Notes: generated by a model not told the origin, from the sequence alone. A stretch of 64,000 nucleotides of DNA from Mesorhizobium neociceri (GCF_013520985.1 NZ_JACDTY010000011.1:62001-126000); one strand, 5' to 3'. Counted from the first letter of the stretch, positions 52,468 to 61,302 are shown. Translations and numbers: made by a program.

Positions 52468-53604
52468 CTAATCCAACGTCCGCCTGAACCGCACCAACGC
52501 GACGCCGGCAAACAAGCCCACGAAAGCGACCAGCCAGGCGATCTCGCCCGCCACCGCCGGCAGTTCGGCGCCCTTCAGCATCACCGCGCGGGTGATGCGC
52601 AGGAAATGCGTCAGCGGGAAAATCTCGCCGAAGGTCTGCGCCCAGCCCGGCATGCCGCGATAGGGGAACATGAAGCCGGACAGCAGGATCGACGGCAGGA
52701 AGAAAAAGAAGGTCAGCTGCAGCGCCTGCATCTGCGTGCGGGCGATGGTCGAGATGGTGTAGCCGAGCAGCACCAGCGCCAGCACGAACACCAGCACGGC
52801 GCTAAGCAGCAGCGATATTGAGCCCGCGAAGGGGATGGCGAACAGAAGCTTCGACGCCGACAGCACCACGACCACCTGGACGCCGCCGACCACCAGATAG
52901 GGCAGCACCTTGCCCAGCATGATCTCGAACGGGCTGGACGGCATGGCCAGCAGATTCTCCATCGTGCCGCGCTCGGTCTCGCGCGTCAGCGCGATCGAGG
53001 TCATCATCACCAGGGTCATCTGCAGGATGACGCCGAGCAGGCCCGGAACGATGTTGTATTGCGAGACGCCTTCCGGATTGTAGCGCTGGTGCACGACCAC
53101 ATCGAGCTGGCCCCTGGCGTTTTCGGCCGCCGCCTCCTGCATGCCTTGCGCCCGAAGCAGCGCCTGGCTGGCCACTTTGCTTAGCGTCGAGATGGCGCCG
53201 CTGGCGGCGGCCGGATCGGTGGCGTCGGCCTCGATCAGGATTTGCGGGTTGTCGCCGCGCTCCACCCGGCGGCCGAAATCGGCAGGGATGGTGACGACGA
53301 AGGCAACATCGCCGCGCGCCATCAGGAATTCAGCTTCCTCGGCGCTTTGCGCGACATGGTCGAAGCGGTAGTAGCCGGTCGTCTGCAGGGCCGCGACAAT
53401 GGCGCGGGTGTAGGGGTCGTTGCTGGTCGCCACGAGTGCGGCAGGCAGGCTTTTGGGATCGTTGTTGATGGCATAGCCGAACAGCACCAGCTGTAAAAGC
53501 GGCACGCCCAGCATCATGGCGAAGGTGATGCGGTCGCGCCGCATCTGGATGAATTCCTTGATCAGCAGCGCACCGAGCCTGGCGAAGGAGAAGACGCTGT
53601 TCAT
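52468..53604 (-). CDS. ABC-2 type transporter permease (YbhS/YbhR-like)
   Basis: 378 residues with six transmembrane segments: one near residue 25-45, then a periplasmic domain of about 130 residues (residues 50-180, PADFGRRVERGDNPQILIEADATDPAAAS) and five more. FAMMLGVPLLQLVLFGYAINNDPKSLP, RETERGTMENLLAMPSSPFEIMLGKVLPYLVVG and FFFFLPSILLSGFMFP are family signatures. It forms an efflux pump with the preceding ATPase and HlyD-type genes. The ATG at 53604 overlaps the ATPase stop by 4 bases. E. coli has two permeases (YbhS, YbhR); here only one is present. Confidence 0.88.
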   Translation of the reverse strand: MNSVFSFARLGALLIKEFIQMRRDRITFAMMLGVPLLQLVLFGYAINNDPKSLPAALVATSNDPYTRAIVAALQTTGYYRFDHVAQSAEEAEFLMARGDVAFVVTIPADFGRRVERGDNPQILIEADATDPAAASGAISTLSKVASQALLRAQGMQEAAAENARGQLDVVVHQRYNPEGVSQYNIVPGLLGVILQMTLVMMTSIALTRETERGTMENLLAMPSSPFEIMLGKVLPYLVVGGVQVVVVLSASKLLFAIPFAGSISLLLSAVLVFVLALVLLGYTISTIARTQMQALQLTFFFFLPSILLSGFMFPYRGMPGWAQTFGEIFPLTHFLRITRAVMLKGAELPAVAGEIAWLVAFVGLFAGVALVRFRRTLD

Positions 53605-54521
53605 GCCATATTGTCCTTCGAGCCGGACATGAACTGGATGAACACATCCTCGAGGCTGGTCTCGCCGGGTTTTACGGTCACGCCCTTGTGCTGCTTTTCG
53701 ACATCGGCAAGCGCCTTCTCGAGCTTTGCCTTGTCGGAGCCGACGACATGCAGCGTGGCGCCGAACGGCGCCACCTGGTCGACGCCGGGCCGCCCCTTGA
53801 GCGCATCGGCTACCTGGTCGAGGCGTGGCCCCTGCAGCACGAAGGTGGTCAGGCCGGCATTCTTCACCACCTCGTCCACGGTGCCGGTGGCCAGCATCTT
53901 GCCATAGGAGATATAGCCGATGCGGTGGCAGCGCTCGGCCTCGTCCATATAGTGGGTGGACACCAGCACCGTCAGCCCGCCGCTGGCGAGGCGATGTATC
54001 TCGTCCCAGAACTCGCGGCGCGCCTTCGGATCGACGCCGGCGGTCGGCTCGTCGAGCAGCAGCAGCTTCGGCTTGTGCATGATGCAGGCGGCCAGTGCCA
54101 GGCGCTGCTTCCAGCCGCCCGACAGCGTGCCGGCGAGCTGGTTGCGGCGCGTCGTCAGGCCGAGCTCTTCCAGCGTCTTCGCTACATGCTCCTCGACCGG
54201 CTTCAGCCTGTAGAGCCGCGCCACGAATTCGAGGTTTTCGCTGATCGTCAGATCCTCGTAGAACGAGAATTTCTGCGTCATGTAGCCGACTTCGCGCTTG
54301 ATGCGGAGCGACTCGGTGTGGATGTTGAAACCCAGCACCGTGCCTTCGCCCTCGTCGGGGGTCAGCAGGCCGCACATGATGCGAATGGTCGTCGTCTTGC
54401 CGGAGCCGTTCGGGCCGAGGAAGCCGACGATCTCGCCTTCGGCCACCGTCATCGTCACATGGTCGACGACGGTCTTGTCGCCAAAGCGCTTGACCAGGCC
54501 ATGAACGTCGATGGCGTTCAT
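53601..54521 (-). CDS. ABC transporter ATP-binding protein (YbhF-like, single domain)
   Basis: 306 residues. Walker A GPNGSGKTTTIRIMCG (about residues 34-49), Q-loop GYMTQKFSFYEDLTI, signature LSGGWKQRLALA, Walker B LLLLDEPTAGVDP and the H-switch STHYMDE are complete. The C-terminal 90 residues form the regulatory domain. E. coli YbhF has two ATPase domains in one chain; here a single domain occurs, so the pump would contain two copies. The start at ATG 54521 overlaps the HlyD-like stop region by 4 bases. Confidence 0.92.
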   Translation of the reverse strand: MNAIDVHGLVKRFGDKTVVDHVTMTVAEGEIVGFLGPNGSGKTTTIRIMCGLLTPDEGEGTVLGFNIHTESLRIKREVGYMTQKFSFYEDLTISENLEFVARLYRLKPVEEHVAKTLEELGLTTRRNQLAGTLSGGWKQRLALAACIMHKPKLLLLDEPTAGVDPKARREFWDEIHRLASGGLTVLVSTHYMDEAERCHRIGYISYGKMLATGTVDEVVKNAGLTTFVLQGPRLDQVADALKGRPGVDQVAPFGATLHVVGSDKAKLEKALADVEKQHKGVTVKPGETSLEDVFIQFMSGSKDNMA

Positions 54522-55471
54522 TTTGCTGCGGCCGCCAGCTCGACATCGACGATCTGGCCCGGCTGCAGCGCTTGTGCATCGCCTTCCGGCCGCGCCTCGA
54601 CGAGGTAGACCAGCTTCTGCCGGTTCTCGAGCGAATAGATCACCGGCGGAGTGAATTCCGGATCGGGCGAGACATAGCTGACGCGCGCCTTCACGCCCTC
54701 GCCGCAGCCATCGCAATGCACGGAAAGCAGCGTGCCGACCTTGATCGACGAGAAGGCGCTTTCGGGGACATAGACGCTGAGCTTCACGGCGCCGTCCGGC
54801 AGCATCGAAATGACCGGCGCGGTCGGCCCGGCAGTGTCGCCGGGGTTGCGGATGACATCGTTGACGCGGCCGGGCGAAGGTGCCGCCAGCACCCGCTTCG
54901 ACAGCCGCCATTGCGCCTGTTCCAGCGCCGACTGCGCCTGCTTGACCTGGTTGTCGGCCGCCTTGATGGTTTCGGGCCGCGCCGGCAGGCCGCCGACGGC
55001 GAGATTTGCCTCCGCCTGGCCGACCTGCGCATTGGCCGTCTCCAGCGTCGCCGACGCGGTGTCGTAGTCGGCCTGCGTGCCGGTGCCGCGCTTGAACAGA
55101 TCGCTGGCGCGGTCATAGCGGCGCCTGGCGTCGGTGGCTTGCGCGCGGGCCATGTCGACCTCGGCCTTCAGCACGGCGATCTCTTCCGGTCTTTTGCCGA
55201 CCTGCAGGTCGGCAAGCTGCGCCTGCGCCTGGGCGAGTGCTGCCTCAGCCTGGGCGACGGCGATTTTTGCGTCGGCGCTTTCCAGCGTCACCACCGGCGT
55301 GTTGGGCTCGACACGGTCACCGCGCTTGACCGTGACGGTCTCGACCTGCGCCACCTCGATCGGCGCCAGCAAGACATAGTCGCCCTCGACATAACCCACG
55401 GCGAGCGGTGCCGCCGGCGCGCAGGCGCCGAACAACTGCGCCGCAAGCGGCAGGGAACAGAGAAAACTCAT
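54518..55471 (-). CDS. HlyD-family membrane fusion/efflux periplasmic adaptor protein (YbhG-like)
   Basis: 317 residues. N-terminal hydrophobic segment (MSFLCSLPLAAQLFGACA) as signal or lipoprotein-like anchor. Then a biotinyl-lipoyl-like strand (GYVEGDYVLLAPIEVAQVETVTVKRGDRVEPNTPVVTLES), a long coiled-coil hairpin (DAKIAVAQAEAALAQAQAQLADLQ to about residue 180), and the second lipoyl half and beta-barrel (LAAPSPGRVNDVIRNPGD). It links the inner-membrane pump to an outer-membrane TolC-type channel. It overlaps both neighbouring genes by 4 bases. Confidence 0.9.
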   Translation of the reverse strand: MSFLCSLPLAAQLFGACAPAAPLAVGYVEGDYVLLAPIEVAQVETVTVKRGDRVEPNTPVVTLESADAKIAVAQAEAALAQAQAQLADLQVGKRPEEIAVLKAEVDMARAQATDARRRYDRASDLFKRGTGTQADYDTASATLETANAQVGQAEANLAVGGLPARPETIKAADNQVKQAQSALEQAQWRLSKRVLAAPSPGRVNDVIRNPGDTAGPTAPVISMLPDGAVKLSVYVPESAFSSIKVGTLLSVHCDGCGEGVKARVSYVSPDPEFTPPVIYSLENRQKLVYLVEARPEGDAQALQPGQIVDVELAAAAK

Positions 55472-56166
55472 CGCTTGCCCTCCTTGCGGGCGGCTGGATT
55501 GCGTGCGTCCAGCATGGCCTCGAGGTTGTTGGTGGCGACCGCCACCACCTTGGCGGCTTCCGCGGCGCCGATCTCGCGCCAGCCCATCCTGCGCAGCACG
55601 GCCTCGCGACCGATGCGGAAATAGATGACCTGGCCGATCAGGGTGAAAACCGTGAGCTTGGTGGCCTCGCTCTCGGCAGGCTCACCGGTCGCCTGTTCCC
55701 AGACCTGGCACAGCCGCCGATGCGTCGGCTCGAACACGCCGGCATAAATGCGGTCGAGCGCCGCCGTCGGATGCGAGAGCTCGCGGAGTACAAATTGTAC
55801 GATCTCGCCGGCCTCGGGACTTGCGACGATGAACCCAACCATCCGTTCCAGCGCCGCGAACAGCTGCGCCCTGGCAGCTTCCGGCGTGGACGGAGCCGGC
55901 ACAGTTCCGATTGCTTGTCCAGCGATTGCCTGGATGGTCTCGACAATGTGGTCGGCGGCGGCCGCGCGCAGCCCTTCCTTGCCGCCGAAATGATAAGCGA
56001 TGGAGCCGATATTAGCCTTGGCCTCCGCCGCGATCTGGCGCGTCGAGGTACCGTCGAAGCCTTGTCGCCCGAACAGTTTGAGCGCGGCCAGCACCAGCGC
56101 CACGCGCGTCTGCTCAGCGGGCGATGTTTCCTGGCGGGACATTTTTTCGGGTGCGGGTTTGACCAT
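55468..56166 (-). CDS. TetR family transcriptional regulator, CecR type
   Basis: 232 residues. TetR helix-turn-helix at residues 22-68 (VALVLAALKLFGRQGFDGTSTRQIAAEAKANIGSIAYHFGGKEGL). The C-terminal half has the CecR-type (DUF1956-like) pattern (LRAAAADHIVETIQAIAG, ERMVGFIVASPEAGEIVQFVLRELSHP). It is the first gene of the efflux operon, so it most likely represses it. The operator candidate is the 22-base palindrome just upstream of its start. E. coli CecR controls the ybhGFSR genes in the same way. Confidence 0.9.
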   Translation of the reverse strand: MVKPAPEKMSRQETSPAEQTRVALVLAALKLFGRQGFDGTSTRQIAAEAKANIGSIAYHFGGKEGLRAAAADHIVETIQAIAGQAIGTVPAPSTPEAARAQLFAALERMVGFIVASPEAGEIVQFVLRELSHPTAALDRIYAGVFEPTHRRLCQVWEQATGEPAESEATKLTVFTLIGQVIYFRIGREAVLRRMGWREIGAAEAAKVVAVATNNLEAMLDARNPAARKEGKR

Positions 56167-56174
56167 CTCGCTGT

Positions 56175-56196
56175 TTTAATCAATCGATTGATTAAA
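56175..56196. promoter_or_regulatory. Perfect 22-bp palindrome, candidate TetR/CecR operator
   Basis: The two arms are TTTAATCAATC and GATTGATTAAA with no mismatch, ending 8 bases before the CecR-like regulator's ATG (56166, minus strand). The sequence is AT-rich in an otherwise GC-rich region, and the position fits an autoregulated TetR operator blocking its own operon; it is also about 60 bases from the divergent CYTH gene start at 56258, so it could influence both. Confidence 0.75.
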
Positions 56197-56257
56197 GTCA
56201 AATTGATTCTCTGTGCCGGCTTGCCATGTCGGGCCGCAAACGCTTTAGTGCGCGGCC

Positions 56258-56731
56258 ATGGGCAAGGAAGTCGAACGCAAGTTCCTGGTCTCCAGCGCCG
56301 AGTGGCGTAATCTGGCCGAGGCGGATATCCGCATTCGCCAGTTCTACCTTGCCGCAGCACCTGGCCGCACCGTGCGCGTGCGCATCAGCGACGGCACTTC
56401 GGCGAAACTGACGCTCAAATTCGGCAGTCGTGCCCGCGAGCGCGACGAATACGAGTATCCGATCCCGCTGGCCGATGCCGAGGAGATGCTGGCCTTCGCC
56501 ATCGGACATGTCATCGAGAAGACACGCCACCATGTTAGGCATCGCGGCTATCTCTACGAAGTCGATGTTTTCGGCGGGATTCTTGCTGGCCTGGTGGTGG
56601 CCGAGCTCGAGACGCCGGAGGATGTACCTGACGAAATGCTGCCTGATTGGCTCGGCCGCGAAGTGACCGGCGAGCAGAGGTTTTACAACGCGTCGCTCGC
56701 CCTTGGGGGGATTCCGGAGATCGCCGCATGA
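56258..56731 (+). CDS. CYTH domain protein (inorganic triphosphatase-like)
   Basis: 157 residues. The defining ExExK motif is EVERKF at residues 4-9, followed by IRIRQFYLAAAPGRTVRVRISDG, KLTLKFGS, EYEYPIPLADAEEML, and a C-terminal GLVVAELETPEDVP. CYTH enzymes form a triphosphate tunnel and hydrolyse tripolyphosphate or thiamine triphosphate. The stop overlaps the start of the CHAD gene (ATGA), so the pair is translated together; in many bacteria the two domains are on one chain. Confidence 0.93.
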   Translation: MGKEVERKFLVSSAEWRNLAEADIRIRQFYLAAAPGRTVRVRISDGTSAKLTLKFGSRARERDEYEYPIPLADAEEMLAFAIGHVIEKTRHHVRHRGYLYEVDVFGGILAGLVVAELETPEDVPDEMLPDWLGREVTGEQRFYNASLALGGIPEIAA

Positions 56732-57672
56732 GTTTTCGCATCGACCCGCGCTTGCCGCTGACCGGCGAGGTCAGGCGCATCCTTGGCGAGGAAATCGGCA
56801 AGGCGCTTGCGCATCTGGCCGTCGCACACGACCGGCCGGAGCAGGCATTGCACAAATGCCGCAAGCGGCTGAAGAGCGCGCGCGCCTTGCTGCGCCTCGT
56901 TCATTCCGGAAACGAAACATTTTGCCAGACCGAAAACCAGTGCTACCGCCAGGTGGCGGCCCTGCTTGCCGGTCCGCGTGAAGCGACCGCGCTGGTCGAG
57001 ACCATCGACCGGCTGGCGGCCGCCTTTCCCGAGCAGGTTGCCGGCGGCGGCCTCGACAGCGTGCGCGACCGGCTCATTTCCCGCCAGCATGAAATCCATG
57101 CCGGCGCCGGCCTCGACGCCGCCATAGGCGCTGCCACCGCCGCCTGCGAGGAAGGCCTGGTCCGAATAGAGCGGCTGCTGCTGCCGGATTTGCCCGAACA
57201 TGCCGCTGACGTGCTTGCCGACGGCGCCCGCAAGACCTTGCGCCGCGCCAGGAAGGCGCTGGACAGAGCGGGATCGCGCGGCTCGCCTGAGGATTTCCAC
57301 GATCTGCGCAAGGCGGCAAAGACCCACTCGATGCATCTGTCGCTGCTCGGCCGGCTGTGGCCGACGCCGATCAAGGTACGGCGCAAGGCCGTCGACGAAC
57401 TGGGCGAAAATCTCGGCGAACTGCACGATGTCTTCGTCATGCGCGCGCTGCTCGAAGCCGACGACGAAGCGCTCGGCGAAGCGCAGGACACAAAGCTCCT
57501 GGGCAAGCTTTTGAAGCGCTCGGAAAAGAGCCTGAAGAAGAGCTGCCTCGCCGGTGCGGCCGAACTGTTCGGCGACAGTCCCAAGCGCTCGACGAAGAAA
57601 CTTGCCCGCAATGCGCGCGACGACCTCGCCGGCCCGGCGCCCCAGGAACACGCAAACGCGACGGTCGGCTGA
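56728..57672 (+). CDS. CHAD domain protein
   Basis: 314 residues. Conserved histidine-alpha-helical domain: VAHDRPEQALHKCRKRLKSARALLRLV (two histidines), and a second helical repeat (SPEDFHDLRKAAKTHSMHLSLLGRLW; RRKAVDELGENLGELHDVFV). CHAD binds polyphosphate and locates to polyphosphate granules. Start at ATG 56728 by ATGA overlap with CYTH. The C-terminus is basic (KRSTKKLARNARD). Confidence 0.93.
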   Translation: MSFRIDPRLPLTGEVRRILGEEIGKALAHLAVAHDRPEQALHKCRKRLKSARALLRLVHSGNETFCQTENQCYRQVAALLAGPREATALVETIDRLAAAFPEQVAGGGLDSVRDRLISRQHEIHAGAGLDAAIGAATAACEEGLVRIERLLLPDLPEHAADVLADGARKTLRRARKALDRAGSRGSPEDFHDLRKAAKTHSMHLSLLGRLWPTPIKVRRKAVDELGENLGELHDVFVMRALLEADDEALGEAQDTKLLGKLLKRSEKSLKKSCLAGAAELFGDSPKRSTKKLARNARDDLAGPAPQEHANATVG

Positions 57673-57702
57673 CAGCCGCTGGCCCTCGCCCGCCGGCCCG
57701 TG

Positions 57703-57807
57703 CTAGAGCATGATCCCGAAAAGTGGCATCCGGTTTTCGGAAAAGATCATGCTCAAACAAAAGGCTAGAGCCCCATACCGATTCCATCGGAATGGAACAG
57801 GCTCTAG
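57703..57807. repeat. Mosaic intergenic palindrome, two hairpins
   Basis: CTAGAGCATGATC (57703-57715) and GATCATGCTC (57745-57754), with inner CCGAAAAGTG / TTTTCGG arms, are followed by GGCTAGAGCC (from 57763) and GGCTCTAG (57800-57807) with an inner ATTCC/GGAAT stem. Same design as at 5.03 kb. It lies between the CHAD gene and the NlpC/P60-like gene, ending 12 bases before the latter's ATG. Confidence 0.8.
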
Positions 57808-57819
57808 TTACACTCTACC

Positions 57820-58647
57820 ATGACCGCGCCTCGCGACAGGCTTCTCGACCGGCTTGGCCGCTGGCTTGCCGGCCGGCTGCAGGATGAATCTTCCGGCTAT
57901 GAGCCGTACACGCCGTCCGACGCCTTGACGCTGCGCCGCGCGCTGGAGCCCGGCGACATCCTGCTCATCGAGGGCAATCAGAAGATCTCGGCAGTCATCA
58001 AGTACCTGACCCAGTCGACATGGTCGCACGCCGCCTTCTATGTCGGCGATGCCTTGCCTGTACCGGTGGACGGATCGGAACGTCCCCGCCTGATCGAGGT
58101 GACGCTCGGCGAAGGCTGTGTCGCCGTGCCGCTGTCGCGCTACCGCACCTACAACACGCGCATCTGCCGGGCCAGCGGGCTAACGCCGGAAGACCGCGAC
58201 AAGGTCGTCGCCTTCATGATCGGCAAGCTCGGCCTGAAATACGACCTCAAGAACATCTTCGACATGCTGCGCTTTTTCCTGCCGGCGCCGCCAGTGCCGG
58301 TACGCTGGCGCCGCCGCATGCTGGCTTTTGGTTCCGGCGATCCGACGCGCGCCATCTGCTCGACGCTGATTGCCGAGGCCTATGGCGAGATCCGCTATCC
58401 GATTCTGCCCGAGATCACCCGCGCACCCGGCCGCGCCTCGGCGCAGTCGAACTATATGCGCAGGGAAATCCTGCACATCCGTCACCACTCGCTCTACACG
58501 CCGCGCGACTTCGACCTGTCGCCCTTCTTCCGCATCGTCAAACCGACGCTGGAATATGGTTTCGACTACCGGGCGGTGGCCTGGGAGGATAAGGCAAGCA
58601 CGGAAGCCGCAGCCGCGAAGGCTGGCGCCATCGCCTCGGACACGTGA
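57820..58647 (+). CDS. YiiX-like permuted papain fold (NlpC/P60 superfamily) protein
   Basis: 275 residues. The permuted NlpC/P60 pattern is GDILLIEGNQKISAVIKYLTQSTWSHAAFYVG with His70 in the first half and RAICSTLIAEAYGE with Cys180 in the second. The catalytic pair is thus His before Cys, as in YiiX/YebB or the LRAT-like clan. No signal peptide or TM helix. The family acts on lipids, amides or peptides; function of YiiX-type members is unknown. It is not obviously part of an operon with the CYTH-CHAD genes because of the intervening palindrome. Confidence 0.8.
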   Translation: MTAPRDRLLDRLGRWLAGRLQDESSGYEPYTPSDALTLRRALEPGDILLIEGNQKISAVIKYLTQSTWSHAAFYVGDALPVPVDGSERPRLIEVTLGEGCVAVPLSRYRTYNTRICRASGLTPEDRDKVVAFMIGKLGLKYDLKNIFDMLRFFLPAPPVPVRWRRRMLAFGSGDPTRAICSTLIAEAYGEIRYPILPEITRAPGRASAQSNYMRREILHIRHHSLYTPRDFDLSPFFRIVKPTLEYGFDYRAVAWEDKASTEAAAAKAGAIASDT

Positions 58648-58734
58648 TGGCTTTCGGCCTGGGTCACGACACGCCCTATGGCGCGGCCTACCGCTATCCG
58701 GCCGAGGTTCAGGCGCTCCACATGGCGGCCTATA

Positions 58735-60150
58735 TCACGCCGAAACCGCAACAGCGCCCTGGTTTTCGGCTCTGTGTTCGACCCAGACATGGACCGGTTC
58801 GTCCCGGCCGCGGATGCTCACCGGTCCATGATCGCGCGCATTCAACTGTGTCGCGGGCGATTCCGCCTTCGCGGCCTCAATCAGTCGTGACCCAAAGCAA
58901 ATATTCGCCTGAAGCTCACGGCAGAGCGCCTGCAAACGGCTGGCGACGTTGACGGTGTCGCCTACCACCGCGAAGGACAGATTGCGCTCGCTGCCGACCG
59001 CGCCGATGACGACTGCGCCATATTGTGCACCGATCCGAACGTCCAGCGGCGGGTATCCCCTGGACACCCTCTGCACATTCCAGTCTTCGAGAGCAGCGAT
59101 CATCGCTTCGGCGCACTGGATGGCCCTTGTCGCGTCGTCATGGCTGGCTTGCGGAACCCCGAATGTCGCCATGATGCAATCGCCGATATAGTTATCGACG
59201 GTGCCATGGTGGTCGAAAACGACCTGCTCCATGCGACGGTGGAACTGACGCAGAAGTTCGAATACGGCTTCGGCCGGATGATCCTCGGAATAGTGCGTGA
59301 AGCCGACGATGTCGGCGAACAGCACCGCGATATCCTGCCGGCGGACCGGGCCGAAGGGCTCGTCATCGGTGGCGAGCTGGTCGACGACATTGGGCGAAAA
59401 ATGCCGGGCGAGATTGGCGCGGGCGCGCTCTGCCTTGACATAGTCATCCGACAGATGTCGGGAACGAGAGACGACCAGCGCCATGATCGCGCCGATAATC
59501 AGCACAATCAACACGTTGGTCGCCTGCGCGAATGTATCGACGAAATTGGGGTTGAGATAGAGGTTCAGTCGCTCTGTCATCGGCATCGAATAGAGGTTCG
59601 TCGCCGGAATGACGGTTCCCGGACGAAAAATCACCCATCCCACGCCGATCGTCCACGTCAAGGCCGCGAGCGCGCCGAGATAGAGCGCCAATCGTGTCGA
59701 AAGGGTCAGCGCGCCAAGGCATACGAAAATCAGCAGGAATTTGAAGCTGCCCTCGCGCAGTTGCATCGCGGCCGGCGCGATTTCCTGGGAAAACGGGTTG
59801 GGCGTTACCAGCAGAACGGTCAACAGAATGATGTCCAGCGTGCCGACGAGGTACCCGATCCACCATCGCGCCGTGGCGCGACGGCGCGCAAAGAGAAACT
59901 GGATCAGGCCGACGAGCTGGAACAGCACGAGGCCCGCCAGCACGAAGAGCAGCGAGGCATCCCAGCGGCTGATCAATGAAAAGAAGCAGGAGATCACGGC
60001 GAGCGATGCCGTACGCGCCCAGAACTGCAATGCAGCACCCTGGCGTTCTGCGCGCTCCCGCAAATTTTTCAGGCGCGAATAGCGGCGAAGTTCAAGTGTT
60101 GGCGCGGTCGGCATAGGATCACTTCGATTTCGCGAGGACGTGTCAGGCAT
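58735..60150 (-). CDS. Membrane-anchored class III adenylate/guanylate cyclase
   Basis: 471 residues. Residues 40-230 hold about six transmembrane helices in two groups, residues 230-260 a linker helix, and residues 265-450 a class III cyclase domain. Metal-binding aspartates are Asp280 (IAVLFADIVGFTHYSED) and Asp324 (VDNYIGDCIMATFGVP). The transition-state region is FAVVGDTVNVASRLQALCR. Rhizobia have many such cyclases. An alternative start is ATG 60114. A YiiX-like gene converges on it with an 87-base gap. Substrate preference (ATP versus GTP) is not decided by sequence reading here. Confidence 0.88.
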   Translation of the reverse strand: MPDTSSRNRSDPMPTAPTLELRRYSRLKNLRERAERQGAALQFWARTASLAVISCFFSLISRWDASLLFVLAGLVLFQLVGLIQFLFARRRATARWWIGYLVGTLDIILLTVLLVTPNPFSQEIAPAAMQLREGSFKFLLIFVCLGALTLSTRLALYLGALAALTWTIGVGWVIFRPGTVIPATNLYSMPMTERLNLYLNPNFVDTFAQATNVLIVLIIGAIMALVVSRSRHLSDDYVKAERARANLARHFSPNVVDQLATDDEPFGPVRRQDIAVLFADIVGFTHYSEDHPAEAVFELLRQFHRRMEQVVFDHHGTVDNYIGDCIMATFGVPQASHDDATRAIQCAEAMIAALEDWNVQRVSRGYPPLDVRIGAQYGAVVIGAVGSERNLSFAVVGDTVNVASRLQALCRELQANICFGSRLIEAAKAESPATQLNARDHGPVSIRGRDEPVHVWVEHRAENQGAVAVSA

Positions 60151-60386
60151 TCGGCAAACCCGCCCTCTACTGGCAAATCAGTGCGCGAACTCTATCATGA
60201 ATGCGGTTTCATGTTTGAAACGCGGCTGCGAAGAGCAAAAATGTCCGGACAAAGATTATGGTGAAAACCGGAGCAGGATCAGCGGAGGCTTCCCTGTTCA
60301 GGTCACCAAAATGGTGGCAGTCGGCGCCGCCGGAGTGGTGCGCGACAAGCCGCCGGATGCAATCCTGCTCGGGATGATTGGCCGTG

Positions 60387-61187
60387 TCAGGCCGGCAAAG
60401 GACGGCGTCCCTTTGCAGGAGCGGCGGGCCGGTCGGGCGCCCCGGCATCCCTAGGGTGCGGGCCGATCGGCATGATTGCGGGAAACGGCGTTGCGCCGAA
60501 GGCAAACGTCCATTTGTAGCCGGTCAGCCCGTCTTCCGGCGTCGTGTGCTGATCGTGATGGGCGAGTAGCTTGACGCGATCGGCCAGTTCCTCGGCCTCG
60601 CGCTTGACCATCTCCGCCGTCTCCGGCCGCATCCGCCTGGAGAAAGAGACGAAGGTCGCTTCCCGCTCCAGATGGGTGATCGCCCAGCCGATGAAATTCT
60701 TGTTGGTCATCTCGAACAACGGCCTGAGCGGCCCCTCGAAATTCCAGTGGATCGGCGTGTCGACCAGCAGCCGCGCCGACAGCCCGCTGCCGAGCGCAAC
60801 CAGGCCGAGCGCTTCGAGATCGCGCAGATAAAGGAACATCGAGGCTTCGCTCAGCCCTTGCGAGCGCATGACGCCCTCGGGCGTGAATTTCTCCGACAGC
60901 ATGACGAAGATGAACAGCAGCGCCGGCCGGCCGGCGAGCTTGCGCTCGATCTCCGGCGCGATGCGGTTGACCGGTCCCGGTCCCCTGTTCATCGAACCCA
61001 GCACGTTTTCAAGCTCGACGCCGGCGGCGGCGCAGATTTCGACCAGCCGGTCGAGCTTGCAGTTGCGCTCTTGAAAGATGCGCTTCACCGTCGGCTCGGA
61101 AACACCCATGCGCTCGGCAAGGTCGCGATAGGTGACGCCCTTGGCCTTCAGCGTCCGCTTCAGCGCCTCGAAGATCAGGCCGTTCAT
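60387..61187 (-). CDS. XRE-family (Cro/C1-type HTH) transcriptional regulator with C-terminal effector domain
   Basis: 266 residues. The HTH is at residues 5-60 (LKAKGVTYRDLAERMGVSEPTVKRIFQERNCKLDRLVEIC). The remaining 200 residues form a helical domain I cannot assign (LEALGLVALGSGLSARLLVDTPIHWNFEGPLRPLFE). Start at ATG 61187 with GAGG eight bases upstream; a GTG at 61196 is also in frame. It is divergent from a secreted beta-propeller gene and an inverted repeat in the gap may be its operator. The C-terminal 35 residues are Pro/Ala-rich. Confidence 0.8.
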   Translation of the reverse strand: MNGLIFEALKRTLKAKGVTYRDLAERMGVSEPTVKRIFQERNCKLDRLVEICAAAGVELENVLGSMNRGPGPVNRIAPEIERKLAGRPALLFIFVMLSEKFTPEGVMRSQGLSEASMFLYLRDLEALGLVALGSGLSARLLVDTPIHWNFEGPLRPLFEMTNKNFIGWAITHLEREATFVSFSRRMRPETAEMVKREAEELADRVKLLAHHDQHTTPEDGLTGYKWTFAFGATPFPAIMPIGPHPRDAGAPDRPAAPAKGRRPLPA

Positions 61188-61213
61188 GGGATGCACCTCT
61201 TTTGCACTATTTG

Positions 61214-61230
61214 GTATCGGGTTCCGATAC
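61214..61230. promoter_or_regulatory. Inverted repeat, candidate XRE operator
   Basis: GTATCGG (61214-61220) and CCGATAC (61224-61230) are perfect arms with a 3-base spacer, in the divergent promoter region of the XRE regulator and the beta-propeller gene. A further half-site GTATCGA lies at 61256-61262. Confidence 0.6.
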
Positions 61231-61302
61231 TAGCGGCAATCGGCCTTCCAGAAAAGTATCGAAATCTCTAGCTCTCCGCTCGTCATCACAGGAGACCTCG
61301 CC

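Noticed and set aside
60140..60454. 104-codon plus-strand frame between the cyclase and XRE genes
   Set aside because: Overlaps the XRE gene 3' end antisense, no ribosome-binding site or family pattern.
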